DNA from: Prosthecobacter sp.
GTDB lineage: Bacteria > Verrucomicrobiota > Verrucomicrobiia > Verrucomicrobiales > Verrucomicrobiaceae
Direction: 5' to 3'
DNA length: 64,000 nt
Assembly (NCBI GenBank): GCA_017853885.1
Contig: JAFMIR010000011.1
Coordinates: 1-64,000 of the forward strand
The notes under the pieces are model-generated. The model did no database searches. It had not been told where the DNA came from and saw only the letters and a list, made by a program, of their open reading frames with translations. The translations under genes were made by a program, and so were the position numbers. This document shows, in pieces, positions 15,378-24,265 of the stretch. The stretch's first letter is position 1. Each line of letters begins with the position of its first letter.

Positions 15378-18143
15378 ATGAGCGCCGAGCACCCCGCCAA
15401 AAAGAGCTACAAAGACACCGTCCGCACCCCGAAGACCGACTTTCCGATGAAAGCCGACCTCGTGGCCCGCGAGCCGCAGCGCCTTGCGAAGTGGGAGGCG
15501 GGTGGCCTTTACCAGCGCATCATGAAGCAAATGGCCGGCAAGCCGAAGTTCATCCTGCATGACGGCCCACCCTTCGCGAATGGCGATGTGCACATGGGCA
15601 CCGCGCTGAACAAGGTGCTCAAAGACCTCATCGTGAAATCGAAGACCATGGCCGGTTTTCACGCGCCCTACATCCCCGGCTGGGATTGCCACGGGCTGCC
15701 CATCGAGTTCAAAGTGGTGAAGGAGGCCAAGGACCTCGCCCCGGCGGAGGTGCGCACGCGTTCCGAGGCCTACGCCCGCAAATTCATCGACATCCAGCGC
15801 CAGTCCTTCAAGCGCCTCGGCGTCTTCGGCGACTGGGAGAATCCGTATCTCACGCTCACGCCCGCCTACGAGGCCGATATCATGCGCACCTTCGCGAAGT
15901 TCGTCGAGAAAGGCCTCGTCTATCGCAGCAAGCGCCCCGTGCTCTGGAGCTTCGGGGCGCAGACCGCGCTCGCTGAGGCGGAGGTCGAGTACAAGGAGAA
16001 AACCTCCCCTGCGATCTATGTGGCCTTTGCACTGAAGAATCCGCCGCCCGGCCTCGAAGGCTCCCACCTCGTCATCTGGACCACCACGCCGTGGACGTTG
16101 CCGGCGAACCTCGGCATCGCCCTGCACCCGAACTTCGACTACGTCAGCGGCAGCTTCACGAACGCGGAGAAAGCGCACACCTTGAAGCTCGTCATCGCCA
16201 CCTCGCGTCTCGAGGCCTTCCAGAAGGAAACGGGTTACGTGCTCGATCCCGCGCACGCGCCGGAGAAGTTCAAAGGCAGCCTGCTCAATGGCGGCGAGGC
16301 GCAGCATCCCTTCCTCCCGCGTGGCTCGAAGATCATCAATGCCCTCTTCGTCACCGACGACACCGGCACCGGCGCCGTCCATATGGCGCCCGGCCACGGC
16401 ACGGACGACTACATCGCCGGACGCGAGCACGGTTTGGACATCCTCTCGCCCGTCGATGACGCCGGCTGCTACACCGCCGAGTGCGGATTGCCTGACTTCG
16501 TCGGCAAGCACGTCTTCAAGAGCAACGAAGGTATCATCGAGCTCCTGCAGAGCAAAGGCGCGCTGCTCGGCCATCAGGCCTACGTTCACCAGTATCCGCA
16601 TTGTTGGCGCTCGAAGACGCCGATCATCTTCCGCGCGGTGGAGCAGTTCTTCATCCGCATCAGCGACTTCCGCGCCGATGCCTTGAAGGCCATCGACACC
16701 GTGAACTGGCTGCCCGCCTGGGGTCGCAATCGCATCCACGGCACCGTCGAGAGCCGCCCGGATTGGTGCATCAGCCGCCAGCGCACTTGGGGCGTGCCCC
16801 TGCCCGTTTTCTACGACGCCAACGGCCAGGCCATCATGGACGCCGCCATCTCCCACAAGGTCGCCGACGCCGTCGAGAAGCACGGCACGAACCTCTGGTT
16901 TGAAAAAGACGATGCCTTCTGGAGCGACCTCGTCGGCCTGCCCGCCGGCTCAAAGCGCTGCAAAGACACGCTCGATGTGTGGATCGACTCCGGTTCGTCC
17001 TCCGTCGCCGTTTTGGACCGTCATCCCGAGCTGCACTGCCCTGCCGATGTCTATATCGAGGGCACCGACCAGCATCGCGGCTGGTTCCAGAGCAGTCTCA
17101 TGGTCAGCGTCGCCGTGCGCGGTGCCGCGCCGTATAAGACCGTCATCACGAACGGCTTCGTCGTCGATACCAGCGGCAAAAAGATCAGCAAGAGCGACCA
17201 GGGCAGTGACAAGGCCGCCAAGCCCATGACCGCCGACCACTACTACAACAAATACGGCGGCGACATGGTCCGCCTCTGGGCCGCCAGCGTCGATTACCAA
17301 AACGACGTCCCCTTCAGCGAAGAACTCTTCCAGCAAACCGGCGAAAGCTACCGCCGCATCCGCAACACCTTCCGCGTCCTTCTCGGAAATCTCCATGATG
17401 CCCCGTCAATCGGGTCAACACCGTCAACCGAGTCCCCCGCCTATACCCTGATCGACCGCTGGATCCTCGAGCGCCTCCACGTCATCACCAGCGAGTGCCT
17501 CGCCGGTTATGCCGCCTACGACTTCCGCAAGGTCGTCTCCACCATCACCCAGTTCGTCTCCGGGGATCTCTCCGCGCTCTACATCGACATCACCAAGGAC
17601 CGGATGTACTGCGATGCCGAGAACAGCCCGCGCCGCCGCGCCACCCAGGCCGCCATCCGCGAGATCACCGAGACATTGGTCAAACTCCTCGCCCCCATCC
17701 TCGCCTACACCGCCGACGAAACCTGGGAATTCCTCGGCCACAGCGACAGCGTACATCTTCAACCGTTCCCGCAGCCGAATCCCGCCTTCGCTGGCGCGGA
17801 AGCCACCGCTGCCGTCGAAGACCTCCTCAAAGCCCGCGCCGTCATCCAGCAAGCCATCGAGGCCGCGCGTCAGGCCAAGCAGATCGGCTCCAACCTCGAA
17901 GCCACCGTGAAGCTCACCCTTCCCGAAAAAGGCTTCACCCACGCCATCTTCAGCGACCTCCCCGCCCTCCAGGAGTTCTTCATCCTCAGCGACCTCCACC
18001 TCACCCGCGGCCCCGACCTCGCCGCCACCGTCGAAGTCTGCACCAACCCCAAGTGCGAACGCTGCTGGCGCCTCCTCCCCGACGTCGGCACCCACGCCGC
18101 CCACCCGACCCTCTGCGGCCGGTGCGCGGAGGCGGTGGGGTGA
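15378..18143 (+). CDS. ileS: isoleucyl-tRNA synthetase
   Basis: 921 residues, class I aminoacyl-tRNA synthetase that charges tRNA-Ile and edits valine. The HIGH-type signature is in DGPPFANGDVHMGTALNKVL, the editing domain carries the TTPWTLPANLGIALHP block, and the KMSKS loop is KKISKSDQG. FHAPYIPGWDCHGLPIEFKV is diagnostic. The C terminus has a zinc-binding set, CTNPKCERCW and later CGRCAEAVG. Length and order match bacterial IleRS of the type with a C-terminal zinc finger. The long frame on the opposite strand (15204-16883) is a shadow. Confidence 0.97.
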   Translation: MSAEHPAKKSYKDTVRTPKTDFPMKADLVAREPQRLAKWEAGGLYQRIMKQMAGKPKFILHDGPPFANGDVHMGTALNKVLKDLIVKSKTMAGFHAPYIPGWDCHGLPIEFKVVKEAKDLAPAEVRTRSEAYARKFIDIQRQSFKRLGVFGDWENPYLTLTPAYEADIMRTFAKFVEKGLVYRSKRPVLWSFGAQTALAEAEVEYKEKTSPAIYVAFALKNPPPGLEGSHLVIWTTTPWTLPANLGIALHPNFDYVSGSFTNAEKAHTLKLVIATSRLEAFQKETGYVLDPAHAPEKFKGSLLNGGEAQHPFLPRGSKIINALFVTDDTGTGAVHMAPGHGTDDYIAGREHGLDILSPVDDAGCYTAECGLPDFVGKHVFKSNEGIIELLQSKGALLGHQAYVHQYPHCWRSKTPIIFRAVEQFFIRISDFRADALKAIDTVNWLPAWGRNRIHGTVESRPDWCISRQRTWGVPLPVFYDANGQAIMDAAISHKVADAVEKHGTNLWFEKDDAFWSDLVGLPAGSKRCKDTLDVWIDSGSSSVAVLDRHPELHCPADVYIEGTDQHRGWFQSSLMVSVAVRGAAPYKTVITNGFVVDTSGKKISKSDQGSDKAAKPMTADHYYNKYGGDMVRLWAASVDYQNDVPFSEELFQQTGESYRRIRNTFRVLLGNLHDAPSIGSTPSTESPAYTLIDRWILERLHVITSECLAGYAAYDFRKVVSTITQFVSGDLSALYIDITKDRMYCDAENSPRRRATQAAIREITETLVKLLAPILAYTADETWEFLGHSDSVHLQPFPQPNPAFAGAEATAAVEDLLKARAVIQQAIEAARQAKQIGSNLEATVKLTLPEKGFTHAIFSDLPALQEFFILSDLHLTRGPDLAATVEVCTNPKCERCWRLLPDVGTHAAHPTLCGRCAEAVG

Positions 18144-18201
18144 TTCTCCTCGCGTTGAGTCTATTTCTCTAGGAGCACTTAACGCAATCCATACCTCCGC
18201 T

Positions 18202-18978
18202 ATGCTCTATCTGCGTCTATTCGGCTGCTTCGCATGCTGTGTGGTGGTTGGGCCTTCCTGCTCGGCGATCATTAACAAAGACAGCGCTCCGTTAATTCGT
18301 GTGCGACCCAACGATTCAGGCTTGGTGATTCGAGAAACGCGAACTCATGGCCCCGAGAACTTGTTCGGTTCAGGACCTCCAAATATTTCGTCAGGAGTGA
18401 CTGCGGAACTCGAACGAAAGGTGAGGCTGCACAATAAGGAGCCGCGCTATTTTATGAAAGCCCGCGGAAAGCTCCAAGTCGTGAGCATGCAGGGCACGGG
18501 CGCTTCTCAATACCCGGCGCTGATGAATGCTTGGTTAGGGCTTTTTGACGCCAACTTGGACGCTGGATCGAGCGCTAGGAATATCCTGTATCAGATGAGC
18601 GAGATCCCTTGGATCAACGCCGGCCGCTGTTTCCATTCCAAACTGCGTTCCAGAACCTTCCCTTGGGGCAAAGCAGTGCTGTTTTTGACGACTTATGTGC
18701 AGGGCATAGGATCAGGCCCGGTGAACAACGACATGCTTGTGTTGGTGGTCCAAGGGTTCACCCATGACGGCCGTTTTGCTGTGAATGGCAGATTTGAAAT
18801 ACATCACCCACAATTGCCTGACTTGGCGGAAGAGAAGCCCACTCCGGGAAAACAGTTCATGGATTTGGATGAGCCGGGTGATAACGCGGAGAAATGGCTC
18901 GACGCTCAACTCGATGAGTCCTTTTCACCTTCGTTTCAGGAGTATGAGGCGTTCCTGTCAGCACTGGATATTGAATAA
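18202..18978 (+). CDS. predicted lipoprotein of unknown function
   Basis: 258 residues. The N terminus MLYLRLFGCFACCVVVGPSC is a lipoprotein-type signal with the likely acylated Cys at residue 20. The mature part contains KLQVVSMQGTGASQYPALMNAWLGLFDANLDAGSS and a hydrophobic strand AVLFLTTYVQGIGSGPVNNDMLVLVVQGF, suggesting a globular periplasmic domain, and an acidic C terminus. I do not recognise a family. Base use is less GC-rich than in ileS upstream. It is followed by an 870-base stretch without genes. Confidence 0.65.
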   Translation: MLYLRLFGCFACCVVVGPSCSAIINKDSAPLIRVRPNDSGLVIRETRTHGPENLFGSGPPNISSGVTAELERKVRLHNKEPRYFMKARGKLQVVSMQGTGASQYPALMNAWLGLFDANLDAGSSARNILYQMSEIPWINAGRCFHSKLRSRTFPWGKAVLFLTTYVQGIGSGPVNNDMLVLVVQGFTHDGRFAVNGRFEIHHPQLPDLAEEKPTPGKQFMDLDEPGDNAEKWLDAQLDESFSPSFQEYEAFLSALDIE

Positions 18979-19137
18979 GGTTAAAGGATCCTGTTCTACC
19001 GGTATGCAGGATTGCTTCCGCCCTCCAATCGCGTCCCAAGCCCCTCCGAACCCGTGACTCGCGAAGGCAGGCACCCCGGCCCAGACAGGTGAAAGACCGC
19101 CGCTCTGGAGCGCCGCGGAAGCAGCCGAAGTCCATTG

Positions 19138-19185
19138 GGATCACCGCAGAGAGAAGCTTTGAATGGCTTTTCTCGGCGGTGATCC
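19138..19185. repeat. long imperfect hairpin
   Basis: The arms GGATCACCGC (19138-19147) and GCGGTGATCC (19176-19185) are perfect complements, and the inner bases AGAGAAGC and GCTTTTCT continue the stem with a mismatch, leaving a loop of a few bases. No T-run follows on either strand, so a terminator is unlikely; a repeat-element end or RNA structure fits better. Confidence 0.7.
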
Positions 19186-19279
19186 AACCTCTCGCGGTGT
19201 GCCAGCTTGGGAAGCGGGAGAAACCGCAAGCCCCGACCTCCCGACCTGCCGCGTGAACGGACGGATTCGAACCGCTGAT

Positions 19280-19346
19280 GAGACGCTGACCTGACGCTCA
19301 TCCCAAGCCTTGGTCTTTGGATTCATCAGCGTCTCGTGAGCGTCAG
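19280..19346. repeat. interleaved 10-bp inverted repeats
   Basis: GAGACGCTGA (19280-19289) pairs with TCAGCGTCTC (19326-19335), and CTGACGCTCA (19291-19300) pairs with TGAGCGTCAG (19337-19346). Because the two pairs are in the same order on both sides, they cannot both form one simple stem; the two foldings are alternatives. Confidence 0.7.
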
Positions 19347-19844
19347 ATGAGCGGGGAGGTAGCCTCCAGCGTTTGCAGCCTACAACCCAAACTCTTTTCG
19401 CTATCCACTCGCTTTCCTACTCCCTCCGAAGCCCATGACCCGTGAAGGCAGGAGCCTCGTGCATACTCATGACTCCTTTCGCTAACCGCGTCTCGTAGCT
19501 TGGGCTATGATCCCCTCGCGTCCTTCACCACCACGGAAGATAGAGAAACGGGCTAGAGATGGAGTCTTTGGGACCTTGCTCCAAGGTTTCAGCTTTCCGT
19601 TTCTGACGTGTATTACGCGGTCTGCTCTCCTTGTCTTTGGTGTCCTAAGCCGTGCTCAATCTGGTGCAGGCAGTCATGGCACCGAACAGGGATCTTTGGG
19701 TGGCTATGGAAGGTGACGTAACAGAGATCCACTTTCGTGGCCTACATTCATCTTTGCCAGATAGGAACGGTTTCTGCAGGAAGAAAGTGTGGATGGAAAA
19801 ACGAGTAAAATCATTGTTCTGTCGCACGTTTGGTCCGCCCCCCA

Positions 19845-21410
19845 ATGATTCGCACTGCATTTGCCCTTACTTTTATTGCCGCTCTATCCGCCTCCGCTGA
19901 GGAAACGGCTGTCTTTACGGTCCAGACGATGACGGCTCAAATGAAGTATGATACGGCGGAGATGCTGGTGGCTCCCGCGCAGCCAGTGAAGGTTGTTTTT
20001 GTGAATGGTGATGACCTGCCGCATAACTTGGTCTTCTGCCAGCCGGGCACAGATACAGCCGCGATGGCTCTTAAGCAGATGGAGAGGCCAGACGAGGCGC
20101 TGAAGCGGAACTGGTTGCCGGACGACCCACGCATCTGGGCGCACTCGAAGATGCTCAATCCGCATGAGAAGCAGGAGATCACTTTTACTGCGCCAGAGAA
20201 GCCCGGCAGCTATCCTTACGTTTGCACTTTCCCGGGTCATGCGATGACGATGCGCGGAGAGTTGAAGGTGGCCCCGGCGGCTGACGGGCTCAAGAATCTC
20301 CAGTTCGCTCTTTACCTTGGGAATTGGAAAAACCTCCCGGATTTTTCCACGCTCACGCCACACCGTTCCGGTCAGGTGGAGGACAATCGGATCGCTGTGA
20401 AGCTCGACGACTACAAAAACGAGTTCGGGGTGGTTTTTACCGGGAAGCTCAATGTGCCGAAGAAAGGAGCGCACCGCTTTTATCTGGCCAGCGACGATGG
20501 TGCCCGCATCCTGATTGACGGGAAACGCGTCGTGGAGAGCGATGGCATTCATCCGGCCAGCACGATCCAAGAAGGTTCGGTGAACTTGGAAGCGGGTGAG
20601 CACACGTTCCGCCTCGAATACTTCCAGGCAGCCGGTAACATCGAGCTCTACGCGGCATACAAATCCGCCACTTCACAAATCACGCCTTTCTCCATCTGGC
20701 TGCATCCGAATTGGAAGAGTGGTGTCAAAAAACAGAGGGAGTTCGATCCCATCCCACTCGTGGTGAAGGATGAGCCGGTCATCTACCGGAACTTCATCGA
20801 AGGGGCTGGCAACCGAGGGATTGGTGTCGGTTATCCCGGCGGTGTGAACATGGCTTGGAGTGCGGAGAGCATGAATTTGGCGGTGGTCTGGCGTGGCGCT
20901 TTCATCGATGCCAGCCGCCACTGGAACTCTCGTGGTGGTGGTCACCAGCCTCCGCTCGGCTACGGCGTCTGCCGTCCCACCGGTGAGGTGACACCGGCGC
21001 TTCACATCAGCTCCGATCCTGCTTCAGCGTGGCCGGTGTGGGACAAGGTGAAGCGCTACGAGGGCTTCCAATGGAAAGGTTATTCGCTCGACGCGAAGCG
21101 TAGCCCGACCTTTCGCTACACCTGGGGTGAGGTGGAGGTCACTGAGACCTACGCAGGCCAAGGAGATGGCAACAAGGTTGATGGCGTGCCTGTGCTGCTG
21201 CGGACGGTGGAGATTCGTGGCAAGGTGCCTGCGAATGCTTGGTATCGTCTTGCCAGCGGCAAGGTCATTGCCCAAGGAGAGGCTTTCATCGTCGAGCAAG
21301 GCGGCACACGGCTTCGTCTTACTTGTGCCGGGGCACGGTTGGCTGGCTCCAACCTCGTCGTGGCTGCTCAACCGGGCACGCTGAGCATTCGCTATGAGTG
21401 GGTGCCTTGA
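19845..21410 (+). CDS. exported cupredoxin-PA14 protein
   Basis: 521 residues from ATG 19845, with a signal peptide (MIRTAFALTFIAALSASAEE). Residues 22-145 form a blue copper domain with His in GDDLPHNLVF and the C-x4-H-x4-M cluster in YVCTFPGHAMTM. Residues 165-290 form a PA14 domain (HRFYLASDDGARILIDGKRV, then EGSVNLEAGEHTFRLEYF), a carbohydrate-binding fold. The last 230 residues (FIEGAGNRGIGVGYPGGVN, WRGAFIDASRHWNSRGGG) match a region common in large secreted planctomycete and verrucomicrobial proteins with heme or dehydrogenase domains. It probably passes electrons for, or docks on, a secreted sugar-oxidising enzyme. A 19830 ATG in frame is less likely. Confidence 0.8.
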   Translation: MIRTAFALTFIAALSASAEETAVFTVQTMTAQMKYDTAEMLVAPAQPVKVVFVNGDDLPHNLVFCQPGTDTAAMALKQMERPDEALKRNWLPDDPRIWAHSKMLNPHEKQEITFTAPEKPGSYPYVCTFPGHAMTMRGELKVAPAADGLKNLQFALYLGNWKNLPDFSTLTPHRSGQVEDNRIAVKLDDYKNEFGVVFTGKLNVPKKGAHRFYLASDDGARILIDGKRVVESDGIHPASTIQEGSVNLEAGEHTFRLEYFQAAGNIELYAAYKSATSQITPFSIWLHPNWKSGVKKQREFDPIPLVVKDEPVIYRNFIEGAGNRGIGVGYPGGVNMAWSAESMNLAVVWRGAFIDASRHWNSRGGGHQPPLGYGVCRPTGEVTPALHISSDPASAWPVWDKVKRYEGFQWKGYSLDAKRSPTFRYTWGEVEVTETYAGQGDGNKVDGVPVLLRTVEIRGKVPANAWYRLASGKVIAQGEAFIVEQGGTRLRLTCAGARLAGSNLVVAAQPGTLSIRYEWVP

Positions 21411-21469
21411 GGGAAGGGCATGTGAAGGATCAAACGGTATGCTGTGAAAAAATGGGAGTCGCTGAAGCT

Positions 21470-22576
21470 TCAAGCCACGGGCGCGTGCTTCACCACCCGC
21501 GCCTCCTCTGGGTGAAAGCAGACAAAGACACGGTCACCGCGTTTTGGCGTTTCGCTTGGTGACGCAAATCGGTTGTTCGGCATTTGCACGATCCATGAAG
21601 CATCACCCGATCGCACGATCCAACGCATGTAAGCACCAAAATAGGAAACCTCTTCGACACGTGCAGCAAAGGCATTCAAAACATCTTCGTCATCGGGGGG
21701 CTCGCGAGTGAGCCTGATCTTCTCCGGTCGTACCATCACACGTACCTCCTGACCGACTTCGAAACTGTCGGCAGAGCGCACCATGGGATGTCCGATCTCA
21801 TCGCAAAAGACGCGCACGTAGCCATCTTGAGGCTTTTCCATGATCTGGCCTGTGAAGAAGTTCGCATCACCCACAAAACCCGCCACGAAGTTCGTCTCAG
21901 GCGTATCATAGAGCCTATCCGGTGCGTCCACCTGCTCCACTCGACCCTCGTTCATCACGGCGATGCGATCGCTGAGGCTCATCGCCTCGCCCTGATCATG
22001 TGTGACGTAGATGAAGGTGGTGCCCACTTGCTCATGAAGAGCCTTTAGCTCGAGCAGCATGTGCTGGCGCAGTTTCAAATCGAGCGCAGCGAGCGGTTCA
22101 TCGAGAAGCAAGACCTGCGGACGGTTCACCAGTGCCCGGGCGATGGCCACTCGTTGTCGCTGCCCACCGCTGAGCTGTGCAGGAAGCTTTCGGGCATGCT
22201 CTTGCAGCTTGACCAGCACCAAGATAGCGCGGACGGCCGACTCGATCTCTGTTCGGCACTTTCCCGCCATTTTCGGACCGAAGGCGATGTTGTCTTCCAC
22301 GCTGAGATGCGGAAAGAGAGCGTAGTTTTGAAACACGGTGTTCACCGGCCGCTTTTCAGGCGGAAGGGAAGTGAGATCCTTTCCATCCAGAAGAATGCGT
22401 CCGGCGTCCGGCTGCTCGAAACCGGCGATCATGCGCAGCAGTGTTGTCTTCCCACATCCGCTGGGCCCAAGTAGAGAAAAGGCCTCACCTCGGGCGATTT
22501 GTAGCGAAATGCCATCGACAGCACGGTGGGAGCCGAAGCGCTTGCTAAGGTTTTCGAGGGTGAGGTGGCCTTCCAT
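21470..22576 (-). CDS. PotA-like ABC transporter ATP-binding protein
   Basis: 368 residues. N-terminal ATPase: Walker [10 protein letters not shown] (about 37-45), Q-loop VFQNYALFPHLSV, signature [15 protein letters not shown], Walker B LLLDEPLAALD and the switch His in VTHDQGEAMSLSD. The C-terminal 120 residues form the TOBE domain of the CUT1/polyamine group (VRPEKIRLTREPP). PotA powers uptake of spermidine/putrescine or related substrates across the inner membrane. No permease or binding-protein gene is adjacent on this strand, so its partners are elsewhere, and the substrate stays open (polyamine, iron or sugar). Confidence 0.88.
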   Translation of the reverse strand: MEGHLTLENLSKRFGSHRAVDGISLQIARGEAFSLLGPSGCGKTTLLRMIAGFEQPDAGRILLDGKDLTSLPPEKRPVNTVFQNYALFPHLSVEDNIAFGPKMAGKCRTEIESAVRAILVLVKLQEHARKLPAQLSGGQRQRVAIARALVNRPQVLLLDEPLAALDLKLRQHMLLELKALHEQVGTTFIYVTHDQGEAMSLSDRIAVMNEGRVEQVDAPDRLYDTPETNFVAGFVGDANFFTGQIMEKPQDGYVRVFCDEIGHPMVRSADSFEVGQEVRVMVRPEKIRLTREPPDDEDVLNAFAARVEEVSYFGAYMRWIVRSGDASWIVQMPNNRFASPSETPKRGDRVFVCFHPEEARVVKHAPVA

Positions 22577-22612
22577 GGCTTTTAACGATCACAGACTGGC
22601 ATCCATCATGGC

Positions 22613-23323
22613 TCACGGGCGTCCAATACGCACCACCACGGTATCCGCGATGAGATCGTGTAGGCAACGGCGATCCGCTCGGAAGATGCACAAGATGTCA
22701 AAAAGCTGAATGCCGGCACCTACATAAGCGATGTTGCTAAAAACGCTCATCACAAAAGATCGTAGCAGCACGGCACGCACAAAGCCAGCACGGGCTCCAG
22801 TCTGAAACATGACGATGCGAATGCCTGTGATCCACTTGCCGATGGTCTGCCCGCGCATGGAAAGCATGATCCCATTGATGAGAATGACCGCGATCAGCGC
22901 CCAAGCAGCAGACTGAAAAGCGTCTGGTCGTGTTTGGATTTCTTGCATCAGGAGCTCCACTACGGCGCTGGGCGTTTCCGCTTTCACAGCTTTATCGCCC
23001 AGACCATGCGCCAACAAAAGTGCCACCGGGAGCAAACAGAGATTGTCGATGAACCAAGCAAGCAAGCGCTGCGGCCGCGTGGCAAGAGGGTCCTTCTGCG
23101 CGGCTTCCGATAGGTGGCCCGTCGAGGCCAGCGGTGGAGGCATAGCCGCCAAAGTCTCTGGTTCTGACGGTGTAAAATGCGAGGAAAGCGGTTCCCAATC
23201 TTTCATGCTAGGCGCCCAGCAGAGATCACTGGGCAAAAATTGACCTCGCCGCAGCCCGGCACTGATGTCCAGATCGGTAAACTCACCGAGTGATTCGCTT
23301 TCTCTCGCGACGTGATACTTCAT
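22613..23323 (-). CDS. RDD family membrane protein with N-terminal GYF_2-type domain
   Basis: 236 residues. The first 55 residues (LGEFTDLDISAGLRRGQFLP, then WAPSMKDWEPLSS) resemble the GYF_2 domain often put before bacterial membrane domains. From residue 80 an RDD domain begins with RPQRLLAWFIDNLCLLPVALLL, three hydrophobic segments follow, and the conserved GQTIGKWITGIRIV is present. The end has DRRCLHDLIADTVVVRI, the usual RDD closing motif. RDD proteins are inner-membrane proteins, some reported as ion or small-molecule transporters; the role here is unknown. Confidence 0.85.
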   Translation of the reverse strand: MKYHVARESESLGEFTDLDISAGLRRGQFLPSDLCWAPSMKDWEPLSSHFTPSEPETLAAMPPPLASTGHLSEAAQKDPLATRPQRLLAWFIDNLCLLPVALLLAHGLGDKAVKAETPSAVVELLMQEIQTRPDAFQSAAWALIAVILINGIMLSMRGQTIGKWITGIRIVMFQTGARAGFVRAVLLRSFVMSVFSNIAYVGAGIQLFDILCIFRADRRCLHDLIADTVVVRIGRP

Positions 23324-23361
23324 GCCATGTCAGTAGGCCGCGAAAGGCGGCTGGCAACCTA

Positions 23362-24243
23362 TCAGGCGATGATGCCCAGCTTCTTCAGAGTGGCGCTCAG
23401 TTCTTCCACCTTGTCTTTTTCCATGCCCACGAGTGGCAGGCGCAGCTCGTCGGAGCAGTGACCGGCGAGAGACATCGCTGTTTTGATGGGGATGGGGTTG
23501 GTGGCCAGCTTCAGAAAGGCCGCAAAGAGAGGGTAGTATTTCGCGTGGATTGTGTAAGCAGAAGCATAATCACCTTTGAGGGCGAGGCTCACCATGTCAC
23601 TGATCTGCTTGGGAATGAGATTGGAGGCCACGCTGACGATGCCACAGCCACCAATCGACATGAAGGGCAAAGTAAGTCCGTCATCACCAGATAGGATCTC
23701 AAAGTCAGCAGGCAGGAGTTGCTTCATCTGGCTCACTCGCTCGGGATTGCCGCCAGCCTCCTTGATGGCGCGGATGTTTGGGCAGCTCTCAGCGAGGCGC
23801 ACGAGCACATCGAGACCGATCTCGATGCCGCAACGGCCGGGGATGCTGTAAAGCATGATTGGAAGCTTTGTGTTGTTGGCGATGGCCTTGAAGTGCTGGA
23901 AGAGCCCCTCGGGCGTCGGCTTGTTGTAGTAAGGAGCCACTTGCAGTGAAGCGGTGGCGCCAGCGGCTTCCGCTTCTTGAGTGAGCTCGATGGCCTCGCG
24001 GGTTGAATTCGATCCGGTGCCTGCCATTACGCCACCGCGCCCCTTGGCAAAATCCACCGTCAGTTTCACCACACGCTCATGCTCGTCATGATCCAATGTG
24101 GGCGATTCGCCCGTAGTGCCACATGGCACGATGCCTGTCACGCCGTTGTCGAATTGGAAATCGACGAGACGTTTGAGCGCAGCCTCGTCGATCTGGCCGT
24201 TCTTGAAAGGGGTGACAATGGCGGTGTGGGTTCCTGCAAACAT
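23362..24243 (-). CDS. dapA: 4-hydroxy-tetrahydrodipicolinate synthase
   Basis: 293 residues, a TIM-barrel aldolase that condenses pyruvate with aspartate semialdehyde, the first step of the diaminopimelate/lysine branch. Visible are GTHTAIVTPFKNGQID at the start, GTTGESPTLDHDE, the YSIPGRCGIE block with its Tyr, and the Schiff-base Lys in IRAIKEAGGNPERV. I start at the ATG at 24243 (MFAGTHTAIVTPF), as in homologues; the frame continues to 24309 without need. It lies downstream of trpA and dapF on the same strand, 22 bases after dapF, so the three are probably one transcript. Confidence 0.96.
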   Translation of the reverse strand: MFAGTHTAIVTPFKNGQIDEAALKRLVDFQFDNGVTGIVPCGTTGESPTLDHDEHERVVKLTVDFAKGRGGVMAGTGSNSTREAIELTQEAEAAGATASLQVAPYYNKPTPEGLFQHFKAIANNTKLPIMLYSIPGRCGIEIGLDVLVRLAESCPNIRAIKEAGGNPERVSQMKQLLPADFEILSGDDGLTLPFMSIGGCGIVSVASNLIPKQISDMVSLALKGDYASAYTIHAKYYPLFAAFLKLATNPIPIKTAMSLAGHCSDELRLPLVGMEKDKVEELSATLKKLGIIA

Positions 24244-24265
24244 GAGAATGGAAAGAACGCGAAAC

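Larger units (their letters stand above)
18979..19844. other. gene-free region with direct and inverted repeats
   Basis: 866 bases with only short unrelated frames. It holds a 35-base imperfect direct repeat (19042-19075 and 19422-19456, both starting CCCTCCGAA and containing GAAGGCAGG), a large hairpin (19138-19185), two interleaved 10-bp inverted pairs (19280-19300 with 19326-19346), and a sequence resembling the T arm of a tRNA on the minus strand (19263-19273). The frame 19652-19900 shows no family. This may be a decayed or non-autonomous mobile repeat; I cannot prove it without other copies. Confidence 0.5.

Noticed and set aside
15204..16883. 559-codon open frame opposite ileS
   Set aside because: Shadow of ileS; Arg/Gly/Asp-rich composition without domains.
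19263..19273. GGTTCGAATCC on the minus strand, like a tRNA T arm
   Set aside because: No matching acceptor, D or anticodon arms could be fitted around it, so not a tRNA gene; kept only as part of the repeat region.
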